From assembly GCA_966211965.1 (NCBI GenBank), contig CBIHON010000002.1, forward strand, positions 248,001 through 312,000: a stretch of DNA of 64,000 bases. The letters run 5' to 3'. The stretch is from CBIHON01 sp966211965. Lineage in GTDB: Bacteria > Pseudomonadota > Gammaproteobacteria > Burkholderiales > Burkholderiaceae_D. Both the position numbers and the translations under genes were made by a program. This document shows, one piece after another, positions 1 through 7,795 of this stretch (position 1 is its first letter; the number at the start of each line of letters is the position of its first letter). The notes beneath the pieces were generated by a model. The model was not told the DNA's origin, did no database searches, and was given only the letters and a program-made list of their open reading frames with translations.

Positions 1-273
1 GAGGACGATATTGGCTGCCTGCTGTTCCCGCATCAAGGCGGCCTGGGGCCTGGCGATAAAAGCGCCGTCGGAGGTTTCCAGCCTGGCGCGTACGCAGTTG
101 CTGGTCAGGGTCCCGTCCTCGCCCAGCAAGGCGATGGTGGCGTGCAGCGGCTGACCGAGCGAGGACTGCACATGAATCTGGCCGAGGCCGACGGCTTGGG
201 CCGGCTCGGTGGTGGCCAGGGCGGTGAGCGTCATCCAGCAGAAAGCCGGAATGCGCGAAAGGCAGGTCTTCAT
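1..273 (-). CDS. FimV-like protein, N-terminal fragment (runs off the left edge)
   Basis: The minus-strand frame stays open over 91 codons to the window edge. It begins with a signal-peptide-like stretch ending near AQA, followed by GLGQIHVQSSLGQPLHATI, which matches the conserved start of the periplasmic FimV domain. FimV proteins are inner-membrane, peptidoglycan-associated scaffolds for polar type IV pili and secretion. The ATG at 273 is chosen because AGGAG lies 9 nt upstream; the in-frame ATG at 279 would be only 3 nt from it. Only the N-terminus is visible, so length and any LysM or C-terminal domain cannot be judged. Confidence 0.75.
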   Translation of the reverse strand, partial: MKTCLSRIPAFCWMTLTALATTEPAQAVGLGQIHVQSSLGQPLHATIALLGEDGTLTSNCVRARLETSDGAFIARPQAALMREQQAANIVL

Positions 274-298
274 TCGCATCTTCTCCTCTGTCGTCGAT

Positions 299-333
299 CC
301 TGCTGCCTCGTATGGGTAATACGGGGCAGCAGG
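299..333. other. 15-bp hairpin in the leader of the fimV-like gene
   Basis: CCTGCTGCC-t-CGTAT and ATACG-g-GGCAGCAGG form an almost continuous stem (one T-G wobble) around a 5-nt GGGTA loop. It sits about 26 nt upstream of the fimV-like start codon on the minus strand. No T-tract follows in either direction, so it looks more like a leader structure than a terminator. The rest of 274-556 shows no gene. Confidence 0.45.
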
Positions 334-556
334 TCAGCCAATCTGTCTTCTATATGCCGACAATGAACGCGCCGGATTTGTCCTGAAGAATTCCGCTCTT
401 GGGCGGAAACTTGTGTGGCGACTGTTTCCGCGTCTCTCGGAACTGAATTGCCAATTGCCTAAGATTGTACAGGGACTTAATCGAATTGCAACAGATGAAC
501 AGATGAAGTGTAAGGGGGGAGGCCGGGGAGGGCATTGCAGTCTGATTCTTGACCGA

Positions 557-600
557 AGAGAAAAAACGGAACCGGGCAACTGGCGGCCCAAGCGCCCGGT
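557..600 (-). terminator. Intrinsic terminator of the 608-1315 gene
   Basis: Read on the minus strand, ACCGGGC (600-594) pairs with GCCCGGT (577-571) just after the stop codon. It is followed by a run of six T at 566-561. This is a normal rho-independent arrangement. Confidence 0.7.
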
Positions 601-607
601 TCACAGA

Positions 608-1315
608 TCAGCAGCCGGTAGTGCGCAACTGGCTGTCGGTATCGCGCCGCTTCCGGTTCAAGCGTTCCATCTCGACTACATCGCCGCCGCGCCGCTGAGC
701 GCTGCTGATGTCTTCAAGCCTTGCCTTGAGATCTTCGCAGCGTGCCTTTTTATTCGCTGCTTCCTTGGCGGCCGCATCGTCGCGCCGGCGTGCATCGGCG
801 GATTTGGCATCGGCCTCGCTGCTGTCGGCCGAAGCGACAGCAGCGCTCGTTTTAGGCGCTCCCGGCTGCGGCATCGCGGCGGCCCAGGCAGCTGCCTGCG
901 CCGCTTTTTCTTTTTCCAGCATGCAGTCGGCTTCGATCGCGGCGCGCACCTCGGGCGCGGAGCCGCGCTTGTTGTAGACGTCGAGAATCAGCTTTTTTTC
1001 GTCGAAAATTTTGGACGTGCCGGAACGCCTGGCATTGAGATCTTCGATTTGCTTGTCGGCGGATGCGCCGGCTTCGCGCTTCCAGACGATCTTGAGCGTT
1101 TCTGCACCGCGCTGCGCGCATTCCGCGTCCGTCACCGGCTTGTCGGCAGACTGTTGCGAACCGGTGCTGCCGATTCGCTTGCCGGTGTCCTTGCCTTCGC
1201 AGGGACGGTCCTGGTAGACGCTGCCGCAGCGGTACATGCTTTGCGCATTGATAGAGGTGCACAGGACGATTCCTGTAATCAGACCGGCCAATTTCAGCAA
1301 GGAGCTGGATGCCAT
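608..1315 (-). CDS. Secreted DUF4124-like hypothetical protein
   Basis: A 235-residue protein with a signal peptide (hydrophobic core LAGLITGIVLCTSINAQ). Next comes MYRCGSVYQDRPCEG, the short Cys-containing motif typical of DUF4124-type periplasmic proteins. The central and C-terminal parts are rich in Ala, Lys, Glu and Arg and look helical or coiled-coil, with two further Cys near the end (RCEDLK, TTGC). No enzymatic motif is visible. It is monocistronic, bounded by its own terminator and by the mobile-element region upstream. Function unknown; probably an envelope protein. Confidence 0.75.
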   Translation of the reverse strand: MASSSLLKLAGLITGIVLCTSINAQSMYRCGSVYQDRPCEGKDTGKRIGSTGSQQSADKPVTDAECAQRGAETLKIVWKREAGASADKQIEDLNARRSGTSKIFDEKKLILDVYNKRGSAPEVRAAIEADCMLEKEKAAQAAAWAAAMPQPGAPKTSAAVASADSSEADAKSADARRRDDAAAKEAANKKARCEDLKARLEDISSAQRRGGDVVEMERLNRKRRDTDSQLRTTGC

Positions 1316-1437
1316 TTTTCTTCTCCCACGTGGTTAATGTCGCGTACGGCAGCGCTCATGATAACCGCACTTGCGCCGCCTGCTCGGCGCGCACCGATGG
1401 GTCGATACGGCAACTGCATTTTTCTGCTGCGTACTAG

Positions 1438-1594
1438 TGTCCTGTTCCGCAAATTCGTAGCAAAAGTAAAAGTGGCGAAATCGGGCCGAGACGAGGAAAA
1501 AAGCACAGCAAGGCCGAGGCCTTGCGCGCATTTTTGACGCGGTATCGGCGCGATTCTCGTCATCTTTTATGCAACGAATTTACGGAACAGGACA
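1438..1594 (-). mobile_element. 157-bp MITE-like element, copy A
   Basis: The element starts TGTCCTGTTCCG and ends CGGAACAGGACA. It has 25-bp terminal inverted repeats with 2 mismatches and is flanked on both sides by CTAG (1434-1437 and 1595-1598), a likely target duplication. A perfect internal palindrome (GCAAGGCC-GA-GGCCTTGC, 1508-1525) lies near the middle. A second copy of identical length lies at 31171-31327 in the opposite orientation, with about 150 of 157 positions identical. There is no transposase, so it is non-autonomous. A 42-codon frame (ATG at 1563, minus strand) is open in both copies, probably by chance. Confidence 0.8.
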
Positions 1595-1598
1595 CTAG

Positions 1599-1768
1599 TG
1601 CTGAGACGCATAAATTTCGAAACATAAAAGTGTGCCTTGCCGCGCCCTACGTCGCCTCGCCGGCCGCGTTGGAATCCTCGCGATAGGCCAGCTATCGCTG
1701 CGGTTCGCGCCTGGTTTGACGCAACAATTCATCACTTTTATTTGTTTCGAAATTTATGAGCCTCAGCA
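1599..1768. mobile_element. 170-bp MITE-like element of a second type
   Basis: It starts TGCTGAG and ends CTCAGCA. The arms match over about 26 bp (2 mismatches), including CATAAATTTCGAAACA, then continue after a 2-nt indel into TAAAAGTG. CTAG flanks both ends (1595-1598, shared with the 157-bp element, and 1769-1772). The centre holds a hairpin, GCGATAG-gccag-CTATCGC. The subterminal TAAAAGTG also occurs in the 157-bp element, suggesting that one transposase family moves both. There is no coding capacity and no second copy in the window. Confidence 0.7.
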
Positions 1769-1978
1769 CTAGTGCGTAGACATACGCACAACGCATGCAG
1801 GATTTTCAAGCCAATGCAAATTTCTTTTCACTCAGGGGTGGCTTTCCTCATGCCAGAATTTGCCCTGCTTTTGTGGCGCGGCCATACGAGGGATACCGCT
1901 TATCCGGGGCATCGAGCGGGACAAGTGCAGGCCTGAGTGCCAGAAATTTCCGTAATACCACTTACGTGTTCTAGCGGA

Positions 1979-2007
1979 TTGATGCGCTGTTTTCGCAGCC
2001 ATATTAT
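1979..2007 (+). promoter_or_regulatory. Candidate sigma-70 promoter for livK
   Basis: TTGATG (1979-1984), a 17-nt spacer and TATTAT (2002-2007) lie 54 nt before the livK start. The match is 4/6 and 5/6 to consensus with ideal spacing. This is sequence resemblance only. Confidence 0.4.
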
Positions 2008-2060
2008 TTGTTCATGCACTTCCATCGATGTAAAAACTACCATAGAGAAGAGAGGATGAC

Positions 2061-3218
2061 ATGTCTTACAAAATGAAAGCAATCGTCGCAAGCGCATTAC
2101 TGAGTTGGTCTCTTTCCGGCATCGCGGCCGAGCCCATCAAGATCGGCGTCTCAGGCCCTTTCACCGGCGGTTCTGCGCCGATGGGCGTTTCGATGCGCGA
2201 CGGCGTCAAGCTGGCGGTCGCCGAAATCAATGCCAAGGGCGGCGTGCTCGGCCGCCCATTGCAATTGGTCGAACGTGACGACGAAGCCAAAAACGAACGT
2301 GGCGTCCAGGTCGCGCAAGAGATGATCAACAAGGAAAAAGTCGTGGCGACGGTAGGCTTCGTCAATACCGGCGTTGCGCTCGCATCCCAGCGCTTCTATC
2401 AGGAAGCCGCTATTCCGGTCATCAATAACGTCGCCACCGGAACCGTCATCACCAAACAGTTTGCCGGTCCGGAGTACAAGGACAATTACATTTTCCGCAC
2501 TTCCGCCAACGACGTGATCCAGTCGTCGATGATTGTCGAAGAAGCGGTCGCCAAACGCAAATTCAGCAAGGTGGCGATCCTGGCCGACTCCACCAACTAC
2601 GGCCAGTTGGGCCGCGAAGACCTGGAGAAAACACTGGACAAGAAAGGCATGAAAGCGGTTGTCGTCGAAAAGTACAACATCAAGGATGTGGACATGACGG
2701 CGCAACTGCTGAAAGCCAAGCAAGCCGGCGCGCAAGCGGTGCTGACCTACGGCATCGGCCCTGAACTGGCGCAGATCGCCAACGGCATGGAAAAGCTGAG
2801 CTGGAAAGTGCCGATGATCGGCAGCTGGCCGCTGTCGATGGGCAATTTCCTGGACAACGCCGGCAAGAACGGCGACGGCACGCTGATGCCGCAAACCTTC
2901 ATCCAGGAAGCGACCACGCCCAAGCGCAAGGCTTTCATCGAAGCCTACCAGAAGGCATATAAAGTCGATCGCATGCCCTCGGCCGTGTCCGCCGCGCAAG
3001 GCTACGATTCGATCTTCCTGCTGGCCGCCGCGATCAACCAGGCCGGCTCCACCGAAGGCCCGAAAATCCGGGCCGCGCTGGAGAACCTGAACGAGAAGGT
3101 CGAAGGCGTCGTGACCACTTACAACAAGCCTTTCACCCACGACGATCATGAAGCGATCAAGCCGGGCATCGCCGTCATGGGCGAAGTGAAAAATGGCCGT
3201 GTCGTGCTAGCGAAGTAA
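2061..3218 (+). CDS. livK: Branched-chain amino acid-type ABC transporter substrate-binding protein
   Basis: A 385-residue periplasmic type-I solute-binding protein. It has a signal peptide (about residues 1-23, ending GIAA), then EPIKIGVSGPFTGG, the usual first strand of LivJ/LivK-type proteins. The rest keeps the bilobed Leu/Ile/Val-binding fold (PF13458 type). AGAGAGG precedes the ATG at a normal distance. It heads a livK-livH-livMG-livF set, with a strong hairpin after it that could raise its mRNA relative to the membrane genes. The true ligand (Leu/Ile/Val, amides or aromatic acids) cannot be read from the sequence. Confidence 0.9.
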   Translation: MSYKMKAIVASALLSWSLSGIAAEPIKIGVSGPFTGGSAPMGVSMRDGVKLAVAEINAKGGVLGRPLQLVERDDEAKNERGVQVAQEMINKEKVVATVGFVNTGVALASQRFYQEAAIPVINNVATGTVITKQFAGPEYKDNYIFRTSANDVIQSSMIVEEAVAKRKFSKVAILADSTNYGQLGREDLEKTLDKKGMKAVVVEKYNIKDVDMTAQLLKAKQAGAQAVLTYGIGPELAQIANGMEKLSWKVPMIGSWPLSMGNFLDNAGKNGDGTLMPQTFIQEATTPKRKAFIEAYQKAYKVDRMPSAVSAAQGYDSIFLLAAAINQAGSTEGPKIRAALENLNEKVEGVVTTYNKPFTHDDHEAIKPGIAVMGEVKNGRVVLAK

Positions 3219-3244
3219 AACGCCCGGCGCTTAGAGCCCCGGCA

Positions 3245-3353
3245 CTTAGAGCCTCTAAATAAAAGCCGCTGGCGTTGTTGCTTCTCCTTGCCGTACGTTC
3301 GGACTGTCTGCGTCCGCACGCTTGGCCAGTGACATTTATTTAGAGGCTCTAAG
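3245..3353. repeat. Perfect 19-bp inverted repeat with 71-nt spacer
   Basis: CTTAGAGCCTCTAAATAAA (3245-3263) has its exact reverse complement at 3335-3353. A further CTTAGAGCC lies just upstream (3231-3239). It lies between livK and livH and resembles a small transposable or REP-type element; the TAGAGC ends recall the repeat at 41074-41194. Confidence 0.65.
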
Positions 3354-3366
3354 CGCCATTCGCCTG

Positions 3367-3390
3367 GCCGGTCTTCGTTCGAAGACCGGC
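3367..3390 (+). other. Strong hairpin between livK and livH
   Basis: GCCGGTCTTC and GAAGACCGGC form a perfect 10-bp stem with a GTTC loop and no T-tract. In transporter operons such a hairpin often stabilises the upstream binding-protein mRNA or attenuates the downstream genes. That role is inferred here. Confidence 0.5.
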
Positions 3391-3434
3391 TCCTCCTCCT
3401 GTATCGCGGCGACAGCCGCCTCCTGGGTGAAACA

Positions 3435-4325
3435 ATGGACATTCTGCTGCAACTCGTTTTCAGCGGCATCGCGCTAGGCATGATCTACGCGGTGATCGCT
3501 TTCGGTTATCAACTTACCTTTGCCACTTCCGGCACCCTGAACTTCGGTCAGGGCGAAGCGCTGATGCTGGGCGCACTGGTCGGCCTCAGCCTGGTCGGCA
3601 ATATTCACGGCGGCCCCTTCATGAACTACTGGCTGATGATTCCGCTGGTGATCGCATTCGGCGCGCTGCAAGGCGTGTTCGTCGAATGGATAGGCGTACG
3701 TCCGGCAATCAAGATCAAGTCCGAATTCGGCTGGATCATGTCGACCATCGCGCTTGCCATCATCTTCAAGAACGTCGCTGAGAATATCTGGGGCAAGGAC
3801 GATCTGACCTTCCCCACACCGCTGGCGGCGACGCCATTCCAGGTGCTCGGCGCCAACGTGCAGCCGATGCAGGTGCTGGTGGTGCTGGGTGCGCTGGCGA
3901 TGATGTTCGCGGTTGAAATGTTCAATCGCAAATCGATCTACGGCAAGGCCGTGGTGGCCACGTCGAACGACCGCGATGCGGCCGGCCTGATGGGGATCAA
4001 CACACGCATGGTGATCACCTTTTCGTACGCCTTGTCGTCGGCTACCGCCGCCTTCGCCGGCGTGCTGGTGGCGCCACTGACGCTGACCGGCGCAACAATG
4101 GGCGCCGCGCTGGGCTTGAAAGCCTTCGCAGTCGCCATCATCGGCGGCCTGACATCCGGGATGGGCGCAATCGTCGGCGGCCTGATCCTGGGCATCGCCG
4201 AAACCGTGACCGGCTTCTACATTTCCACGGGCTACAAGGAAGTGCCGGGATTGCTGCTGTTGCTGCTGGTTCTCGCTATCAAGCCCGCCGGCCTGTTCGG
4301 TAAAACCGCGATCAAGAAAGTCTGA
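3435..4325 (+). CDS. livH: Branched-chain amino acid-type ABC transporter permease
   Basis: A 296-residue inner-membrane permease with about eight hydrophobic segments. It has the typical LivH opening (LQLVFSGIALGMIYAVIAFG), TLNFGQGEALMLGA, and a C-terminal AIIGGLTSGMGAIVGGLILG. It pairs with the LivM half of the next gene to form the transmembrane channel. Its stop is followed after 2 nt by the next start, so the two are cotranscribed. Confidence 0.9.
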   Translation: MDILLQLVFSGIALGMIYAVIAFGYQLTFATSGTLNFGQGEALMLGALVGLSLVGNIHGGPFMNYWLMIPLVIAFGALQGVFVEWIGVRPAIKIKSEFGWIMSTIALAIIFKNVAENIWGKDDLTFPTPLAATPFQVLGANVQPMQVLVVLGALAMMFAVEMFNRKSIYGKAVVATSNDRDAAGLMGINTRMVITFSYALSSATAAFAGVLVAPLTLTGATMGAALGLKAFAVAIIGGLTSGMGAIVGGLILGIAETVTGFYISTGYKEVPGLLLLLLVLAIKPAGLFGKTAIKKV

Positions 4326-4327
4326 TC

Positions 4328-6313
4328 ATGAACAAGAAAACCCTCGCTCTCGCCGTATTCGGCATTGCCGCACTGGCCCTTCTTCCGGTCGCGGTGCACA
4401 ACCCTTACTACCTCCACATGGCCGAGACCATCCTGATCTACGCGATCCTGCTGTTCGGGCTGGATATCGTGGTCGGCTACACCGGCCAGGTTTCGCTGGG
4501 CCACGCCGGTTTGTTCGGCATCGGTTCCTACACCACCGGCGTGCTGGTCTTCAAGCTGGGCTTGCCGTTCCTGGTCGCGGTGCCCGCCAGCATCGCGGTG
4601 ACCGCGGTGTTCGGCGCAGTGCTGGCCTTGCCTGCCTTGCGCGTCACCGGCCCCTATCTTGCGATGGTGACGCTGGCCTTCGGCACCATCATCCAGATCC
4701 TGATCAACGAGATGACTTTCCTCACCGAGGGGCCGCTCGGCATCAAGATCGCCAAGCCCGTATTCTTCGGCTACAAGATGGGCGAGGTCGCCTTCTTTTA
4801 CCTGGTCGCGGTGTTGCTGGTGCTGTCGTTGATCGTGGTGCATCGCATACTCAAATCGCATCTGGGGCGCGCCTTCCAGGCCCTGCGCGACAGTCCGATC
4901 GCCTGCGATTGCATGGGCGTGTCGGTCTACCGCTACAAGGTCTATGCCTTCGTGATCAGTGCCGCGCTGGCCGGACTGGCGGGCAGCTTGTATGCGTATT
5001 CGGAAGAATATATTTCGCCGAACACCTACAACTTCGAACTGACGATCCTGTTCCTGCTGGCCGTCATCATGGGCGGACGTAAAACCCGCAGTGGCGCCTT
5101 GGTCGGCGCCCTGGTGGTGGTGCTGCTGCCGAGCCTGCTGGCCGACATCGAGCTGTTCCGCAAGATCGCCACTGCGGCAGCAGTCATCGGCGTCGTCGCG
5201 AGTGCTTTTCTCTTGCAACAGAAGCGCAAGACGCTGCGCGACGTCGCGGTGCCGCTGGCGGCGACGATCGGGATGGCATTGTTTGCTTATCGGCTGGAAA
5301 ACATCACCGACTGGCGTTTGACGATTTTCGGCTTGATGACCTTGTTCGTGGTGTATTACCTGCAGGACGGCATTGTCGGCTTCGTGCGCGGCATCGGTGG
5401 CAGGATATTTTCGAACGCATCGTCGGCGGGGGAATTGGTGGTGCAGGGCGACGAGGCGCATGCATGGGCGACGCCGGAGAGTGTCGTCACCATCGGCCGT
5501 TCACTGCTCAGCGCCAGAGAGTTGCTGATGCAGTTCGGCGGACTTAAAGCCCTGAACCAGGTCGACCTTGACATCATGAAAGGTTCGGTACATGGCTTGA
5601 TCGGACCCAATGGTTCGGGCAAGAGCACGATGATGAACGTGCTCACCGGTATCTATAAACCGACCGCCGGCAGCGTTAAATTCAATGACGGCGTCATCTC
5701 CGGATTGCCGCCTTCGGAGATAGCACTGGGCGGGGTGGCGCGCACTTTCCAGAACGTGCAATTGTTCGGCGAAATGACCGCCACCGAAAACGTGCTGGTC
5801 GGCCTGCATCATACTTTCAAGAGCAGTATCCTGGACGTGATGCTGCATACCGCACGCTACCGCAAGGAAGAACAGGAGGCCAGGCTGCGTGCGGCCAGCA
5901 TTCTGCAATTCGCCGACTTGGGCAAGCTGGCCACCGAGGAGGCGCGCAACCTGCCCTACGGTAAACAGCGCGTGCTGGAGATCGGCCGTGCGCTCGGCCT
6001 GAATCCGGAATTGCTGCTGCTGGACGAACCGGCTGCCGGCCTGACGGCACCCGACATCAAGGAACTGGTCGCGATCATCCGCAAGATCCGCCAGCACGGC
6101 ATCACGATCATCTTGATCGAGCATCACATGGATGTCGTGATGTCGATTTGCGATACCGTAACGGTGCTCGATTTCGGGCAAAAAATCGCCGAAGGCAAAC
6201 CGGCCGCAGTACAGGCCGATCCGAAGGTGGTCGAGGCGTATCTGGGCGGCAGCGCCGGCGAAGACGCAGCTACGGCACATGATGGCACCACCCCAAGCTT
6301 AGCGAGGAACTGA
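4328..6313 (+). CDS. Fused LivM permease-LivG ATPase
   Basis: A 661-residue protein combining two subunits usually encoded separately. Residues about 1-300 are LivM-like (QVSLGHAGLFGIGSYTTG, and LAGLAGSLYAYSEEYISP), then further membrane segments and a linker to about 390. Residues about 395-640 are a LivG-type ATPase with Walker A GPNGSGKST (about 426-434), the LivG signature region NLPYGKQR, and Walker B LLLLDEPAAGL (about 562). No stop or frameshift lies between the halves. The ATPase should pair with LivF of the next gene. LivM-LivG fusions occur in some betaproteobacteria. Confidence 0.9.
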   Translation: MNKKTLALAVFGIAALALLPVAVHNPYYLHMAETILIYAILLFGLDIVVGYTGQVSLGHAGLFGIGSYTTGVLVFKLGLPFLVAVPASIAVTAVFGAVLALPALRVTGPYLAMVTLAFGTIIQILINEMTFLTEGPLGIKIAKPVFFGYKMGEVAFFYLVAVLLVLSLIVVHRILKSHLGRAFQALRDSPIACDCMGVSVYRYKVYAFVISAALAGLAGSLYAYSEEYISPNTYNFELTILFLLAVIMGGRKTRSGALVGALVVVLLPSLLADIELFRKIATAAAVIGVVASAFLLQQKRKTLRDVAVPLAATIGMALFAYRLENITDWRLTIFGLMTLFVVYYLQDGIVGFVRGIGGRIFSNASSAGELVVQGDEAHAWATPESVVTIGRSLLSARELLMQFGGLKALNQVDLDIMKGSVHGLIGPNGSGKSTMMNVLTGIYKPTAGSVKFNDGVISGLPPSEIALGGVARTFQNVQLFGEMTATENVLVGLHHTFKSSILDVMLHTARYRKEEQEARLRAASILQFADLGKLATEEARNLPYGKQRVLEIGRALGLNPELLLLDEPAAGLTAPDIKELVAIIRKIRQHGITIILIEHHMDVVMSICDTVTVLDFGQKIAEGKPAAVQADPKVVEAYLGGSAGEDAATAHDGTTPSLARN

Positions 6314-6314
6314 C

Positions 6315-7043
6315 ATGCTCAATATTTCCAATTTACACGCCGCTTACGGCAAGGTTGAAGTCTTGCACGGCATTTCACTGGAAGTCCCGCGCGGCAAGGT
6401 GGTGACCTTGATCGGTTCGAACGGCGCCGGCAAGACCACCACCATGCGCGCGATCTCGGGCATGCTGAAACCGAAGGCCGGCACTGTCACGCTGGCCGGT
6501 GAAGACGTGACGGGCATGGAATCGCACAAGATCGCGCGTGCCGGCTTGGCGCATTCGCCCGAAGGGCGGCGCGTCTTTGCCACCATGAGCGTGACCGACA
6601 ATCTGCTGCTTGGCGCATTCCCGCGCTTCACCCGCTCGCGTCCGCGCGGCGATATCAAGAGCGACCTGGAAAAAGCGCTGGAGCTGTTCCCGCGCTTGAA
6701 GGAGCGCCAGCATCAATTGGCCGGCACGCTATCAGGCGGCGAACAGCAAATGCTGGCGATGGCGCGCGCGGTGATGTTGAACCCGGAAGTCGTGCTGCTT
6801 GACGAGCCGTCGATGGGGCTCGCGCCTATCCTGGTGGATGAAGTGTTTCGCATCATCCTGCGCTTGAAGGAGCAGGGCATCACGATGTTGCTGGTCGAGC
6901 AGTTCGCGGCAGCCGCGTTGAACGTGGCCGATTATGCCTATGTGCTGGAAAACGGGCGGATCTCGGTGCATGGCGCGGCTGACAAACTCAAGAACGACCC
7001 GGCGGTAAAGGCGGCGTATCTGGGCGGCGGGCAGCAGCATTGA
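6315..7043 (+). CDS. livF: Branched-chain amino acid-type ABC transporter ATPase
   Basis: A 242-residue cytoplasmic ATPase with Walker A GSNGAGKTT (34-42), signature LSGGEQQML, Walker B VVLLDEPSMGLAP and a switch VEQF in place of H, as normal for LivF. It starts 1 nt after the fused livMG stop, so it completes the transporter operon. The LivG half of the preceding protein is its expected partner. Confidence 0.92.
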   Translation: MLNISNLHAAYGKVEVLHGISLEVPRGKVVTLIGSNGAGKTTTMRAISGMLKPKAGTVTLAGEDVTGMESHKIARAGLAHSPEGRRVFATMSVTDNLLLGAFPRFTRSRPRGDIKSDLEKALELFPRLKERQHQLAGTLSGGEQQMLAMARAVMLNPEVVLLDEPSMGLAPILVDEVFRIILRLKEQGITMLLVEQFAAAALNVADYAYVLENGRISVHGAADKLKNDPAVKAAYLGGGQQH

Positions 7044-7179
7044 TTCGGGCCTGAAGCCGGATGTTTGCCGGCTGCGGGCCGCCCGGTAGTGGCATGGCCG
7101 CCTGTTTGGTAAGATGCGCGTATATATTGCCGACATCGATCCCATCCAAACATCGCGGCCGTCCATCGCCTTGAATCTT

Positions 7180-7746
7180 ATGGCTCCACCAAACAGCGAA
7201 GCACGCACGCTTGCCGAGCATTGGCCTGAAATCCAGGCACTCTTCGCACGTGCTCAGGCCTCATCGCTCCACTGCTCCCTTGCTTCGGTCAGCGCGGATG
7301 GCGTGCCGAACGTCGCACCGATAGGCACGGTCTTCCTGCGCGACAATAGCTCGGGCTTCTATTTCGATCAATACACCAATGCTCTCGCAGAGAACATTCA
7401 AGCCAACGGACGTGTGTGCGTCATGGCGGTCAACTCAAGCAAGTTTTACTGGCTGCGTTCGCTCCTGTCTGGACGCTTTGTCTCCCCGCCCGGGGTCAGA
7501 CTTTATGGCACGGCAGGTCCTTTGCGCGAAGCCACCTCCGAGGAGCTTGCACTGGTGCGGGCGCGCGTGAGTTCGACGCGGTGGCTCAAGGGGAACCGCC
7601 TTCTTTGGTCGAACTTCACGCACGTGCGCGACCTGGGGTTTTCGTCGTTTCGGCCGGTGGTTTATCCGGTGATGATGGAGCACTTGTGGCGGCGGGGAAT
7701 TGCTTCGGTCAAGCCGGATGTTCTGGAAAAGCCGGGACGAAAGTAA
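7180..7746 (+). CDS. PPOX-type FMN-binding split-barrel family protein
   Basis: A small protein of the pyridoxamine 5'-phosphate oxidase-like fold. The pattern LHCSLASVSADGVPNVAPIGTVF followed by a second strand (GFYFDQYTNALAENI) is the FMN-binding split barrel. Family members are flavin- or F420-binding oxidoreductases or haem-binding proteins of mostly unknown substrate. The start is uncertain: the ATG at 7180 gives the usual family N-terminus (PPNSEARTLAEHWPEIQ), while an in-frame ATG at 7114 would add 22 unconserved residues; neither has a good ribosome-binding site. It lies alone between liv and the serine hydrolase. Confidence 0.65.
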   Translation: MAPPNSEARTLAEHWPEIQALFARAQASSLHCSLASVSADGVPNVAPIGTVFLRDNSSGFYFDQYTNALAENIQANGRVCVMAVNSSKFYWLRSLLSGRFVSPPGVRLYGTAGPLREATSEELALVRARVSSTRWLKGNRLLWSNFTHVRDLGFSSFRPVVYPVMMEHLWRRGIASVKPDVLEKPGRK

Positions 7747-7795
7747 TCTTCCAAGGACCTCGCAAAAACACACCACTATGTCTCCAGGAGAAAGC

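Noticed and set aside
413..1537. Long plus-strand frame (374 codons) opposite the secreted protein gene
   Set aside because: It is the mirror of the 608-1315 gene. It has a terminator inside it, no ribosome-binding site, and an Arg/Ala-rich product with no family resemblance.
1294..1563. Small frame through the 157-bp element as a mobile-element protein
   Set aside because: Only 42 codons lie inside the element, and there is no transposase-like residue pattern. Its openness in both copies is expected at 95% identity.
4232..5461. 409-codon minus-strand frame opposite livMG
   Set aside because: Its His/Gln/Asp-rich translation is typical of an antisense shadow of a GC-rich gene.
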